In this document: positions 8,806-21,699 of the stretch, piece by piece | Layout of the letters: every line of letters starts with the position of its first letter | How positions within the stretch are numbered: position 1 is the first letter of the stretch | NCBI RefSeq assembly: GCF_018812025.1 | Contig: NC_063049.1 | Location: forward strand, 40,165,503-40,229,502 | Length of the DNA: 64,000 bases | Source: Megalobrama amblycephala | Taxonomy: Eukaryota; Chordata; Actinopteri; Cypriniformes; Xenocyprididae | Direction of reading: 5' to 3' | The notes under the pieces: model-generated | Database searches by the model: none | What the model was told of the DNA's origin: nothing | The model's input: only the letters and a program-made list of their open reading frames with translations | Position numbers and translations under genes: made by a program

Positions 8806-11800
8806 ATTAATTGCGACTTTTTATCTCAGAATTCTATGGAAGCCCGTTTCCGCCACTAAAAAAAAAAAAAAGCCACTAAAAAAAAAGATTAATTGTGACT
8901 TTTTATCTCAGAATTCTGACTTTTTAACTCTCAATTGTGTGTTTATATCTCACAATTGTGAGTCGCAACTGCGTGAAAAAAGTCAGAATTCTGAGAGATA
9001 AAGTCGCAATTGCGTGATAAAAAGTCAGAATTCTGAGATATAAAGTCGCAATTGCGTGAAAAAAGTCAGAATTCTGAGATATAAAGTCGCAATTGCGTGA
9101 TAAAAAGTCAGAATTCTGAGATATAAAGTCGCAATTGCGTGATATAAAGTCAGAATTCTGAGATATAAAGTCGAAATTGCGTGATAAAAAGTCAGAATTC
9201 TGAGATATAAAGTCGCAATTGCGTGATAAAAAGTCAGAATTCTGAGATATAAAGTCGCAACTGTGAATTATAAAGTCAGAATTCTAAGATATAAAGTCGC
9301 AATTGCATGATAAAAAGTCAAAATTCTGAGATATAAAGTCGCAACTGTGAGTTATAAAGTCAGAATTCTGAGATATAAAGTCGCAACTGTGAGTTATAAA
9401 GTCAGAATTCTGAGATATAAAGTCGCAACTGTGAGTTATAAAGTCAGAATTCTAAGATATAAAGTCGCAATTGCGTGATAAAAAGTCAGAATTCTGAGAT
9501 ATAAAGTCGCAATTGCGTGATAAAAAGTCAGAATTCTGAGATATAAAGTCGCAATTGCGTGATAAAAAGTCAGAATTCTGAGATATAAAGTCACAACTGT
9601 GAATTATAAAGTCGCAATTGCGTGATAAAAAGTCAAAATTCTGAGATATAAAGTCGCAACTGTGAGTTATAAAGTCAGAATTCTGAGATATAAAGTCGCA
9701 ACTGTGAGTTATAAAGTCAGAATTCTAAGATATAAAGTCGCAATTGCGTGATAAAAAGTCAGAATTCTGAGATATAAAGTCGCAACTGTGAGCTATAAAG
9801 TCAGAATTCTGAGATATAAAGTCGCAACTGTGAGTTATAAAGTCAGAATTCTGAGATATAAAGTCGCAACTGTGAGTTATAAAGTCAGAATTCTGAGATA
9901 TAAAGTCGCAACTGTGAATTATAAAGTCAGAATTCTAAGATATAAAGTCGCAATTGCGTGATAAAAAGTCAAAATTCTGAGATATAGTCGCAACTGTGAG
10001 TTATAAAGTCAGAATTCTGAGATATAAAGTCGCAACTGTGAATTATAAAGTCGCAATTGCGTGATAAAAAGTCAGAATTCTGAGATATAAAGTCGCAACT
10101 GTGAGTTATAAAGTCAGAATTCTGAGATATAAAGTCGCAACTGTGAGTTATAAAGTCAGAATTCTGAGATATAAAGTCACAACTGTGAATTATAAAGTCG
10201 CAATTGCGTGATAAAAAGTCAGAATTCTGAGATATAAAGTCGCAACTGTGAGTTATAAAGTCAGAATTCTGAGATATAAAGTCGCAACTGTGAGTTATAA
10301 AGTCAGAATTCTGAGATATAAAGTCACAACTGTGAATTATAAAGTCGCAATTGCGTGATAAAAAGTCAGAATTCTGAGATATAAAGTCGCAACTGTGAGT
10401 TATAAAGTCAGAATTCTGAGATATAAAGTCGCAACTGTGAGTTATAAAGTCAGAATTCTAAGATATAAAGTCGCAATTGCGTGATAAAAAGTCAGAATTC
10501 TGAGATATAAAGTCGCAACTGTGAGCTATAAAGTCAGAATTCTGAGATATAAAGTCGCAACTGTGAGTTATAAAGTCAGAATTCTGAGATATAAAGTCGC
10601 AACTGTGAGTTATAAAGTCAGAATTCTGAGATATAAAGTCGCAACTGTGAATTATAAAGTCAGAATTCTAAGATATAAAGTCGCAATTGCGTGATAAAAA
10701 GTCAAAATTCTGAGATATAAAGTCGCAACTGTGAGTTATAAAGTCAGAATTCTGAGATATAAAGTCGCAACTGTGAGTTATAAAGTCAGAATTCTGAGAT
10801 ATAAAGTCGCAACTGTGAGTTATAAAGTCAGAATTCTAAGATATAAAGTCGCAATTGCGTGATAAAAAGTCAGAATTCTGAGATATAAAGTCGCAATTGC
10901 GTGATAAAAAGTCAGAATTCTGAGATATAAAGTCGCAATTGCGTGATAAAAAGTCAGAATTCTGAGATATAAAGTCACAACTGTGAATTATAAAGTCGCA
11001 ATTGCGTGATAAAAAGTCAAAATTCTGAGATATAAAGTCGCAACTGTGAGTTATAAAGTCAGAATTCTGAGATATAAAGTCGCAACTGTGAGTTATAAAG
11101 TCAGAATTCTAAGATATAAAGTCGCAATTGCGTGATAAAAAGTCAGAATTCTGAGATATAAAGTCGCAACTGTGAGCTATAAAGTCAGAATTCTGAGATA
11201 TAAAGTCGCAACTGTGAGTTATAAAGTCAGAATTCTGAGATATAAAGTCGCAACTGTGAGTTATAAAGTCAGAATTCTGAGATATAAAGTCGCAACTGTG
11301 AGTTATAAAGTCAGAATTCTGAGATATAAAGTCGCAACTGTGAGTTATAAAGTCAGAATTCTAAGATATAAAGTCGCAATTGCGTGATAAAAAGTCAGAA
11401 TTCTGAGATATAAAGTCACAACTGTGAATTATAAAGTCGCAATTGCGTGATAAAAAGTCAAAATTCTGAGATATAAAGTCGCAACTGTGAGTTATAAAGT
11501 CAGAATTCTGAGATATAAAGTCACAACTGTGAATTATAAAGTCGCAATTGCGTGATAAAAAGTCAGAATTCTGAGATATAAAGTCGCAACTGTGAGTTAT
11601 AAAGTCAGAATTCTGAGATATAAAGTCGCAACTGTGAGTTATAAAGTCAGAATTCTGAGATATAAAGTCACAACTGTGAATTATAAAGTCGCAATTGCGT
11701 GATAAAAAGTCAGAATTCTGAGATATAAAGTCGCAACTGTGAGTTATAAAGTCAGAATTCTGAGATATAAAGTCGCAACTGTGAGTTATAAAGTCAGAAT

Positions 11801-14420
11801 TCTAAGATATAAAGTCGCAATTGCGTGATAAAAAGTCAGAATTCTGAGATATAAAGTCGCAACTGTGAGCTATAAAGTCAGAATTCTGAGATATAAAGTC
11901 GCAACTGTGAGTTATAAAGTCAGAATTCTGAGATATAAAGTCACAACTGTGAGTTATAAAGTCAGAATTCTGAGATATAAAGTCGCAACTGTGAATTATA
12001 AAGTCAGAATTCTAAGATATAAAGTCGCAATTGCGTGATAAAAAGTCAAAATTCTGAGATATAAAGTCGCAACTGTGAGTTATAAAGTCAGAATTCTGAG
12101 ATATAAAGTCGCAACTGTGAGTTATAAAGTCAGAATTCTGAGATATAAAGTCGCAACTGTGAGTTATAAAGTCAGAATTCTAAGAAATAAAGTCGCAATT
12201 GCGTGATAAAAAGTCAGAATTCTGAGATATAAAGTCGCAATTGCGTGATAAAAAGTCAGAATTCTGAGATATAAAGTCGCAATTGCGTGATAAAAAGTCA
12301 GAATTCTGAGATATAAAGTCACAACTGTGAATTATAAAGTCGCAATTGCGTGATAAAAAGTCAAAATTCTGAGATATAAAGTCGCAACTGTGAGTTATAA
12401 AGTCAGAATTCTGAGATATAAAGTCGCAACTGTGAGTTATAAAGTCAGAATTCTAAGATATAAAGTCGCAATTGCGTGATAAAAAGTCAGAATTCTGAGA
12501 TATAAAGTCGCAACTGTGAGTTATAAAGTCAGAATTCTGAGATATAAAGTCACAACTGTGAGATATAAAGTCGCAACTGTGAATTATAAAGTCGCAATTG
12601 CGTGATAAAAAGTCAAAATTCTGAGATATAAAGTCGCAACTGTGAGTTATAAAGTCAGAATTCTGAGATATAAAGTCACAACTGTGAGTTATAAAGTCAG
12701 AATTCTGAGATATAAAGTCACAACTGTGAATTATAAAGTCGCAATTGCGTGATAAAAAGTCAAAATTCTGAGATATAAAGTCGCAACTGTGAGTTATAAA
12801 GTCAGAATTCTGAGATATAAAGTCGCAACTGTGAGTTATAAAGTCAGAATTCTAAGATATAAAGTCGCAATTGCGTGATAAAAAGTCAGAATTCTGAGAT
12901 ATAAAGTCGCAACTGTGAGTTATAAAGTCAGAATTCTGAGATATAAAGTCACAACTGTGAGTTATAAAGTCAGAATTCTGAGATATAAAGTCGCAACTGT
13001 GAGTTATAAAGTCAGAATTCTGAGATATAAAGTCACAACTGTGAGTTATAAAGTCAGAATTCTGAGATATAAAGTCGCAACTGTGAGTTATAAAGTCAGA
13101 ATTCTAAGATATAAAGTCGCAATTGCGTGATAAAAAGTCAGAATTCTGAGATATAAAGTCGCAACTGTGAGTTATAAAGTCAGAATTCTGAGATATAAAG
13201 TCGCAACTGTGAGTTATAAAGTCAAATTCTGAGATATAAAGTCACAACTGTGAGTTATAAAGTCAGAATTCTGAGATATAAAGTCGCAACTGTGAGTTAT
13301 AAAGTCAAAATTCTGAGATATAAAGTCGCAACTGTGAGTTATAAAGTCAGAATTCTAAGATATAAAGTCGCAATTGCGTGATAAAAGTCAGAATTCTGAG
13401 ATATAAAGTCGCAACTGTGAGTTATAAAGTCAGAATTCTGAGATATAAAGTCGCAACTGTGAGTTATAAAGTCAGAATTCTGAGATATAAAGTCGCAACT
13501 GTGAGTTATAAAGTCAGAATTCTGAGATATAAAGTCGCAACTGTGAGTTATAAAGTCAAAATTCTGAGATATAAAGTCACAACTGTGAGTTATAAAGTCA
13601 GAATTCTGAGATATAAAGTCGCAACTGTGAGTTATAAAGTCAAAATTCTGAGATATAAAGTCGCAACTGTGAGTTATAAAGTCAGAATTCTAAGATATAA
13701 AGTCGCAATTGCGTGATAAAAGTCAGAATTCTGAGATATAAAGTCGCAACTGTGAGTTATAAAGTCAGAATTCTGAGATATAAAGTCGCAACTGTGAGTT
13801 ATAAAGTCAGAATTCTGAGATATAAAGTCGCAACTGTGAGTTATAAAGTCAGAATTCTGAGATATAAAGTCGCAACTGTGAGTTATAAAGTCAGAATTCT
13901 GAGATATAAAGTCACAACTGTGAGTTATAAAGTCAGAATTCTGAGATATAAAGTCGCAACTGTGAGTTATAAAGTCAAAATTCTGAGATATAAAGTCGCA
14001 ACTGTGAGTTATAAAGTCAGAATTCTAAGATATAAAGTCGCAATTGCGTGATAAAAGTCAGAATTCTGAGATATAAAGTCGCAACTGTGAGTTATAAAGT
14101 CAGAATTCTGAGATATAAAGTCGCAACTGTGAGTTATAAAGTCAGAATTCTGAGATATAAAGTCGCAACTGTGAGTTATAAAGTCAGAATTCTGAGATAT
14201 AAAGTCGCAATTGCGTGATAAAAAGTCAGAATTCTGAGATATAAAGTCGCAACTGTGAGCTATAAAGTCAGAATTCTGAGATATAAAGTCGCAATTGCGT
14301 GATAAAAAGTCAGAATTCTGAGATATAAAGTCGCAATTGTGTGATATAAAGTCAGAATTCTGACATTATATCACACAATTGCAACTTTATATCTCAGAAT
14401 TCTGACTTTTTTTCTTGCAA
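8806..14420. repeat. Minisatellite array, 42-bp unit, about 130 copies
   Basis: The dominant unit is 42 bp, made of two related 21-bp halves: aaagtcagaattctgagat plus at, and aaagtcgcaactgtgagtt plus at. A variant half reads aaagtcgcaattgcgtgata. Almost every unit has the palindrome agaattct (an EcoRI site), and the variant half carries cgcaattgcg. The forward array runs from about 8970 to 14360 (5.4 kb divided by 42 gives about 128 units). At both ends the orientation flips (8806-8965 and 14364-14412), and both flanks carry an atggaagcc..tttcc..ccactaaaaa block in direct orientation. It has no gene function; the open frames in it follow from the period being a multiple of three. Confidence 0.95.
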
Positions 14421-14459
14421 TTAACTGATGGACAATATGGAAGCCTGTTTCCACCACTA

Positions 14460-14660
14460 AAAAAAAAAAATGCCACTAAAAAAAAAATTCTTGGATTCTT
14501 GTGAGAGAAGACTCCAAGAAGAGGAACCTTTGGGTAAAGCCGTAAAGCATCTACATACTGTACATACAATGGAAAAATAAATGATCAGTAGTTTCAGTGT
14601 TATCACAAAATACACAATTACAAGTTTCAATTCCAAATCTACTTTTTTCTTTGAGGCCAA
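14460..14660 (-). repeat. 3' coding end of a Tx1/L1-type LINE (second copy)
   Basis: The segment repeats 4210-4385 with about a 20-bp internal deletion: agaagactccaagaagagga, cctttgggtaaagcc, atgatcagtagtttcagtg and ttatcacaaaatacacaatt are shared. On the minus strand it encodes the CVF and TTDHL Cys-His region of a LINE tail. It sits directly after the minisatellite. Confidence 0.5.
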
Positions 14661-14869
14661 AACCCTTCATGAACACTCGGTCACAGTGTTTTATTTAGCC
14701 TTTAGTTACTGTTGATTACCACCTTCATCTCCTTATTTATGTAGATGCATTTTCCCCCCACTTTAGCATTATTTTTGGTTACATAAAAAAAAAAAACTTA
14801 CTAAACTCTACTGGAAATTTCAAAAATAATATTTTCAAATGTTTAAACATTTTCATTTGACTTAGTACA

Positions 14870-15320
14870 TGTCACAGACACGCCAAGCTCCACCATCACC
14901 CAACCACAGCGCATGTCATCACCCGAGTTCTAATCACGCACACCTGCATCCCATCAGCACAGTCCTCAGAGGCACAAAAGGCACAGGCACTCACACAGTC
15001 ACTGTCCAGTCTTGTTGGCATAAGGTCTTACCTTAATGCTCACCTCAAGGACTCCTTCCAAGATACTTACCTGTCTCCAGCATGTTCCCAAGTCTCATTC
15101 GTTGTTCCTCGTCTCGTGTGAGTTTCTCTGTGTCTTCTCAGCTCCAGTCCGTCACCAGCCTGCAATATCTGCAAGAGAAAAGACAAGTATCACTCCAGTA
15201 TCCATATCTGCCACCTGTCATATCTGCCTTCACTTACCTGCACTCCATATCTGCTCCTAGTTGTTCAATAAACTATATTACCTGCATTCCAGTGTCTCTG
15301 TCCCCTTCTGTATTGTAACA
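14870..15320 (+). mobile_element. Solo LTR, 451 bp, with 5-bp target duplication
   Basis: The LTR begins tgtcacagacacgccaag and ends tctgtattgtaaca, with the TG..CA boundaries of LTR retroelements. It is flanked by gtaca at 14865-14869 and 15321-15325. The matching site in copy 2 (near 30402) reads tttagtacaatacaca without insert, an unoccupied site with one gtaca. A caataaac/t polyadenylation-like signal lies near the 3' end. No internal retroelement sequence remains. Confidence 0.85.
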
Positions 15321-15475
15321 GTACAATACAAAAAATCAATTGTTAATTTAGTTATTTTGAAAGTATTTCTTTCAGACATTATTGTATATTTAAATTAATT
15401 GTTTCATTTCCAAATAAAGAGAAGCTGAATGAAGGTCAAATGTATTAAAATGAACGAGAAGCATATTACATTTTT

Positions 15476-15892
15476 GGTAACGCTTTATTTTAGGGTCTTT
15501 TAACTAGTTGCTTATTAGCTTGCATATTACTAGAATATTGGCTGTTTATTAAGCACATATTAATGCCGTATTCTACATGATCTTATTCTACATTTACTGT
15601 AAAAAATACAAAGTTGAGAAAACTTAAAAGTTTAAGGCAACACACTTCAGCAGATTTTAAAATTTTCTCAACTTGTATTCAGTTTATACAACAAAAAGTT
15701 GAGAGAACTCAAATCTGCTGAAGTTTAACTCATAGGTTTTCTCAACTTTTTATTTTTTACATTGTTCTTAATCCTACCAATATCTAAACTTAACAACTAC
15801 CTTACTAACTATTAACAAGCAGTAATTAGGAGTTTATTGAGGGAAAAGTCGTACTTGAAAGTGTGTTCCCCATAAAGTGTTACAAATTTTTT
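15476..15892. mobile_element. MITE with a second MITE nested inside
   Basis: Outer ends are ggtaacgctttattt and the complement-type aaagtgttac; the right arm is the same family as 8629-8795. Inside it, about 15597-15762 starts ctgtaaaaaatacaaagttg and ends caactttttattttttac, an inverted pair of its own, with palindromic ctcaac motifs. Neither has coding capacity. Confidence 0.65.
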
Positions 15893-17379
15893 CCTCCGAC
15901 GCTTCTTTGTTGGAATTGAATCTATAAACACAAACTTCACCAAACAAGTGTTTTATCTGGAATAATAAGCACATTTTGTGTAAATCTTTATTTCTTGAGA
16001 ACTGTTTTTGTAATGATATATTTTGGTGAGCGAGTGTTTTAATCATGATGGACTTATGTTAAGCTGCTCTGTATTTCTCTCATATAATATAATATTCCAG
16101 TCACTCCTAAAGATTATGCTGTAGTTATGAATAAAAATACCTGCATGTCCTCAGCTCTCTAATGATACTTTGGACCAACCTAAAATACTATAATTTGTTA
16201 CAGCTAAATGTATTAGTTTTTAACTATATTCTTGATTTGGTTGAAACTTTAAAATTTAATTTAATATAAATCAAAATAGTTCTTCTGCCCAAGATTAAAA
16301 AAAAATACATTCACGCAAAGTAAAAATATTGCTTTTTGTAGAGACCAAATATTTTTACTTTGGTATAACTTAAATTTTTATTTTGGAAAAACCTACTTTT
16401 TACAATAACATCAAAGTATAATTTTTACTGCTGTCATTTTGTTTCAAGCAATTTTATTAAATTTACTCAAGTTGAATTTCTGATTTAGTACAAAGTATAT
16501 TTTTAATAATACTTTAACCAATTTATTTTCTTTTGTCAAGACAAAACTTTACTTAATGCAGGTCAATATAATACAATTTTTTTTTTCATATATTACGTAA
16601 ACACAGACTTTTATTTTGGACACGATTAATCATGATTAATCCTGGATGGTCCCAGCTAGCCCAACCCAGGCTACATGTGTGTGCTACTTGTGGGGACAAT
16701 GGAAGCATTAAAGAGTACCAGCATAATGTGGGTACAATGATGCCTGGACAGATGTAAATGTAGCCTACTTATATGTACAAGTATTTTTATATGAGCTGAG
16801 ACCATGTTTATAAGCATACAAGTTAAAAAATTACTTTCAACTTGTCTAAAGCTTAAGCAGACACTCCCATTTTTTTATTCACGTCGAGGCTCGGGAACAA
16901 AATGTTCCCAAAACAAAAAGTCTCAAACTTGTAAAACTTATTGTAAACCCTGTGATTTTGTGGAATCGAAACGGCTGTTTTTGTTATCTCAGTATCTACA
17001 GCATCATCTTTTCTTGGGAGTTGCATTTGTTGATTGACACTGCAAGTCTGATGGATTTCTCATTATTTCCAGTGAAACAAAACTGAAGCAGCCCACACAG
17101 TGTAAATGCATTCCTTGTGAAATGAGAACACTAACATGTCAAAACATTTTTTCTGGAAAAACATCTGTGAATGAACTTCATGAATCATATTTACCTTTAT
17201 ATATGATCTATCTTTTATTTTTTTTAAAGATTTATTTACTTTGATATTACTAAATAGTAAACTCAAAAAGCTTAGTTCTAACCTCAAAAGAAATCATCAA
17301 AAAATGCTGTATTTCTTTTCTTCAAATAATTCATTTGTACAATACCTAAAACAAATATTTCATCTATATAAATCATTAA

Positions 17380-18054
17380 AGGTCCCGTTTTTCGTGGTTT
17401 TTTGAAGCTTTGATTGAGTTTATAGTGTGCAATATAACATGTGTTCATGTTTTGCGTGTAAAAAAACACAGTATTTTTCACATAATTTACTTATCTGTAT
17501 ACCGCTGTTTCCACTGTCATAAAAACGGGCTGATGACTTCCTCGTTCTATGAAGTCCCTCCTTCAGAAATACGTAACGAGTTCTGATTGTGCCAGCGGTT
17601 CCTGTGTTGTGATTCGACAGCTCTGAGCGCATCTTGCCCGGAAAGGTCACGCCTCTTACCATAACGTGGAGATGCACGCGCTCAGTGTTATTGTAAACAT
17701 GTCTTTAATTTTACCCTATCAATTTGAGCCGGAATCAGACCCGGTGATTGGACTGCGGGATGAAAATAACAGCGTTTCGACGACATGGCGACAAACACAC
17801 TCTACAAACGCAACTCTTGTGTATTCCTGTGGGCGGAGGTTAGTCAAAAAACTGTTTTAGTGACGTCATTAAAGAAGGAAGTAGAGGGATGTAGTCCAAA
17901 CTGGCCGTTCAATGTAGGCAACTTCTGTTAAATAAAATATCTCGCTTGGCATTGAACTTTGAGCTTTACAATTTTACAGATTTTATTTATACTCTAACAA
18001 CAACATTACACACTAACTAATGTTTGAAACATGGGATCACAACGAACGGGACCT
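17380..18054 (+). mobile_element. Kolobok-like non-autonomous element with TTAA duplication
   Basis: The ends are aggtcccgttt and aacgggacct, each flanked by TTAA (17376-17379, 18055-18058). Inside, a + strand exon starts at ATG 17699-17701 and encodes MSLILPYQFEPESDPVIG, an N-terminal motif repeated in three other elements of this window (29220, 38890, 46558). The combination of TTAA duplication and this leader exon suggests internal deletion derivatives of one Kolobok-type family. It interrupts the upstream flank of the intact legumain-like gene. Confidence 0.65.
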
Positions 18055-18259
18055 TTAATTTAACTGTCTTTCATAATGCTTATTACTATCAAACTTCATT
18101 TGCATCTGGTTCAGTTTAATACATTTGTCATTTTGTTTTTTGTTTTTTAATCCAGCTGATCTTAATTGTTAATCAGTGAATAATTAGGAACATCTACACA
18201 TTTTCACAGATATAGATTCGAAAGAACTGCTTTGCAATTTCTGAAACTGAAAAAAGATT

Positions 18260-19031
18260 TCTTAACTAATTTTGAATGAAGCATTTGCTGTTGCAAGAGA
18301 TGTATGATCATGTTTTGCATGTTGTGTGTGTGTTTTGGGCTTTTGTGTAAGAGTTTAGAGAAAACAAATCATTGTTACAGAAATCCTGTGTAAGCAATTA
18401 CCGAAAACATTTTATCTCTAATCATGTTTATGAATTATGATTTAATGATTTCATTGAGTGCCACTTTTTATTGTGTAAGTGAAAAAAAAAAACATTCTAA
18501 TTTTGTACTCTTTATATAAACCATTTTATAAAAAAAAAAATCTTAATGTTTTTAGCTGAATCCTTGAAGAAATAGTTTTAAGTCTAATTTTAAGTCTTTT
18601 TTTATACAGTTTTCATGTACTTTAACATGACTGACTGTACTGTACAGGTTTAAAAAGACTCTGCTTCCCCAAAGCAATACTGTCGGAATCATGTGTAAAT
18701 TTTACAGGACTTACTTAAATTATTTAGATTACCGTATCATTACAGTATGTTGCACATTTTAAAATAGGTTGCTCAGAAAAACCTCACTCATGAAAGTAGG
18801 AGGCCACTGACGAACTAGTTTTAATTAATCATGCAGGATGAGTGTTCAGTGTTTGAGGTTTTGGTGACTTTGTGAACCATCTGAAATTAGAATTAGAATT
18901 AAGTTGATTTGGGTTCTGAACAATGTACAATTTTTGAGGTGGGTAGATTGGGTTACATTTACAACATACAAGTAATCAAATTAGAAATATGAGTCTTAAA
19001 TCATGAAGTTTATCCACATGTTTTCTCTCTT

Positions 19032-19068
<37 letters not shown>

Positions 19069-19280
19069 TCTATTGAATGTCATTTGCACCCTTTTCAGAA
19101 AGGGCAAATACAAGCCACAGTTTGATTCCATAGAATTACATAGAATTTTTTTTTTTTTTTTTTAATGGGGGTGAGTAATGCCATATGAATGTCTTCACTT
19201 TACATGATTGATAATATCAGAGAGAGACGTGCAACCGCCTACTACAGTATTGCATCAGACATCGCTCTATAGGAACATTT
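18260..19280. repeat. Upstream block, inverted relative to copy 2
   Basis: This block matches 33600-34740 in reverse orientation: for example caaagcaatactgtcgga here and gacagcattgctttggg there, and tgtttgaggttttggtgact here and tcaccaaaacctcaaaca there. A TAA microsatellite (19030-19068) and a poly(T) tract (19148-19163) lie in it. No gene is seen. Confidence 0.75.
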
Positions 19281-19284
19281 CATT

Positions 19285-19545
19285 CTATATTCGTTTTGTT
19301 CTGTTTTATAGGACAGGAAGAATTGTCTAAACTTGTTAAAACATCAAAGTCAACAGCATGTTTGTTAGACCCTATACCGACTAAGCAACTGAAAGAGATG
19401 CTTCCAGAAGTCATAAATTCAATCCTTAATATTATTAATTCATCATTATCATTAGGATATGTCCCCAAAACATTCAAGCTAGCTGTTAATAAGCCTCTCA
19501 TTAAAAAACAAGAAATCCGAAACAAATCTTTACCCTAGAGAACTA
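19285..19545 (+). pseudogene. L2/CR1-type LINE reverse transcriptase fragment
   Basis: The + strand frame encodes STACLLDPIPTKQLKEMLP, then ILNIINSSLSLGYVPKTFK and NKPLIKK, the N-terminal reverse transcriptase motif set of L2-like LINEs. It ends at a stop after about 80 codons. It sits at the junction where the upstream flanks of the two segmental copies change orientation. Confidence 0.7.
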
Positions 19546-20030
19546 TTTGAACTTTTCTCAAAATGGTGTTTTTGCATCATATATGTACACACAATCCATC
19601 AAACGATTCGCTCTTAACTACACAGAAATGTGACAAATGTATACAGTAATGCCTATTACTGTATATTTACACTACAAATAGAAAATCCGAAGGAAAATAG
19701 CCCTAACTTCTTTTGATTTCTAAGTCAACAAACAAGTTTTGTATTTTTTTGTACAAGTTTTGAATGCACGCTGTAAACTCATTACACAATAAATGAAATA
19801 AAAATTTTGTGACAATTTTTTTAACAAATTCATAAGTATATTTTGTATACATTAACAGAAAATTCAAAAATGAATTAACATTTTTTTTGCTGATAATAGA
19901 TGACACATGTGCAAAAAAGGGGGAGTAGCTACTTTTCCCCTTCAACTGCCATCAATTAAGTAAATGTGAAAATATTGCATAATATGAAATGCACACACCC
20001 ACCAGCAGCATAAAATGAAAGGAAAAAACT

Positions 20031-20115
20031 GCCTATATAAAGACAGAGACTTTCTGACTAAAACCACCAGAAGTTGACTGGACCGGCACACAGGAACTCC
20101 TGATACTCAACGCAG
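20031..20115 (+). promoter_or_regulatory. TATA promoter and 5' non-coding exon of the legumain-like gene
   Basis: A TATA box (gcctatataaagacagag) at 20034-20041 would place the transcription start near 20065. The leader continues to cgcag at 20115, followed by a donor (gtatga). The same TATA box, leader and donor recur at 35357-35444 in copy 2, and their conservation between copies supports a real promoter and first exon. The acceptor of the coding exon is ccaatag ending at 20461. Confidence 0.6.
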
Positions 20116-20481
20116 GTATGACGGCATTTGATCCAACCATCTACATAAATAATCTAAATCACTAAACACTTTTAGCAATTGTTTAATTATGTAGATAGTT
20201 GTGTAAAATAGAAACATAAACATTTTTGACCAGTATTTTTAACATCATGATGAGTGATTGACATTTCAGCACTTTATGAATAGAAAGCAACACTTAAGTT
20301 TAAAACTTGACCATTAGTTATTTTGTCCTAAACTTTATAACATATTTGTGTTCTTTTCTGTTTTAAAACACATTATAAATGTATGAGCATCACAAAGTGC
20401 ATGTTAGCCAATTAAAAGCATTACAATAATGTTAATTTATTATTATTTTAGATTCCAATAGACTTTGAAAAAGCTCAAGAA

Positions 20482-21665
20482 ATGTCTGGAAAAAAATGGA
20501 TTCTCCTTGTCGCCGGCTCAAAGGACTGGGAAAATTACAAACACCAGGTTTGTGTTTGTTTGTTTTTACATTATTTTCAAGACATATTGCTAATAAGTTG
20601 TGCTGTGCCTCAGTTTATAAATGATGACAGTGATTGATATCATCTTTTTCATTTGTGTTTCAGGCCAATGTGTGCGGTTTATATCAGATAATTAAGAAAC
20701 ATGGAATTCCTGATGAGCAGATCGTGGTGATGATGTACGATGACATCGCTTACAATCGCCAGTGAGTACTTTCCTGATGCTTTGAGTATCATGTGTTTCA
20801 TGGTGGATCTCAATCTACTCTGCTAAACATACCGCTAATTAGTAGTGCAGGAACAACGGTGTAACGGAGCTGCATTTCCGGGCTATTCAAAAGCAAAATA
20901 GAGTTTGTTATAGAGGGACGACTGGAAGACAATATAGTAAATCAGTAGTTCTCAACCACATTCCTGGAGGCCCACCAACACTGCACATTTTGCATGTCTC
21001 CTTTGTCTGACACACCCATTTTAGATCTTTGAGTCACTACTAATGAGCTGATAACCCTAATCAGGTGTGTTTAATTAAGGAGACATGCAAAATGTGCAGG
21101 GTTGGTGGGCCTCCAGGAATGTGGTTGAGAAACACTGTAGTAAATGATTTTTTGCATTCGCCACAATAAAAAATAAGGGAGAAAATTCCAAATCGACTGT
21201 CATTTCCTTACAACATTTTTTTTTTGCATTACAAACACCCTCATAACAGCATTTGCTAGCAAACTTTGCTTGAATAATTCTAAAAATACTTCATCACAGA
21301 AAAGATTGTTGGAGCATTTAACACTTTCCTTTTCTTCTCTGCCTGCAGAAACCCAGCTAATGGAGTCGTTGTCAGTGTAGTTGATGAGTCAAACGTGTAC
21401 CTCGGAGTTCCAAAGGACTACATTGGAACGGTAACATTTGAGTTGTTTTGACACAGTAACGTTTAATTTTGTTTTTATTCTATGTCTGAGTACAATTATA
21501 ACTTACAACAATAATGATCAATTATAACAAATATGATCTTATAGGATCTGACCCCAGAGAATTTCCTGACTGCTCTTCAAGGGCAAAACAATGCAAGCAA
21601 AAAAGTCATAAAAAGGTTTGTTTGTCTGTTACGAAGAAATCTTTCAATGATATCAATATATCATA

Positions 21666-21699
<34 letters not shown>

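Noticed and set aside
11172..14051. Long open frames with a repeated SYKVRILRYKVATV motif
   Set aside because: The 42-bp satellite period is divisible by three, so any stop-free unit gives long frames; there is no start context, splice signal or non-repeat sequence.
8970..14360. Regular repeats resembling a CRISPR array
   Set aside because: The units are contiguous with no unique spacers, and the context is a vertebrate genome.
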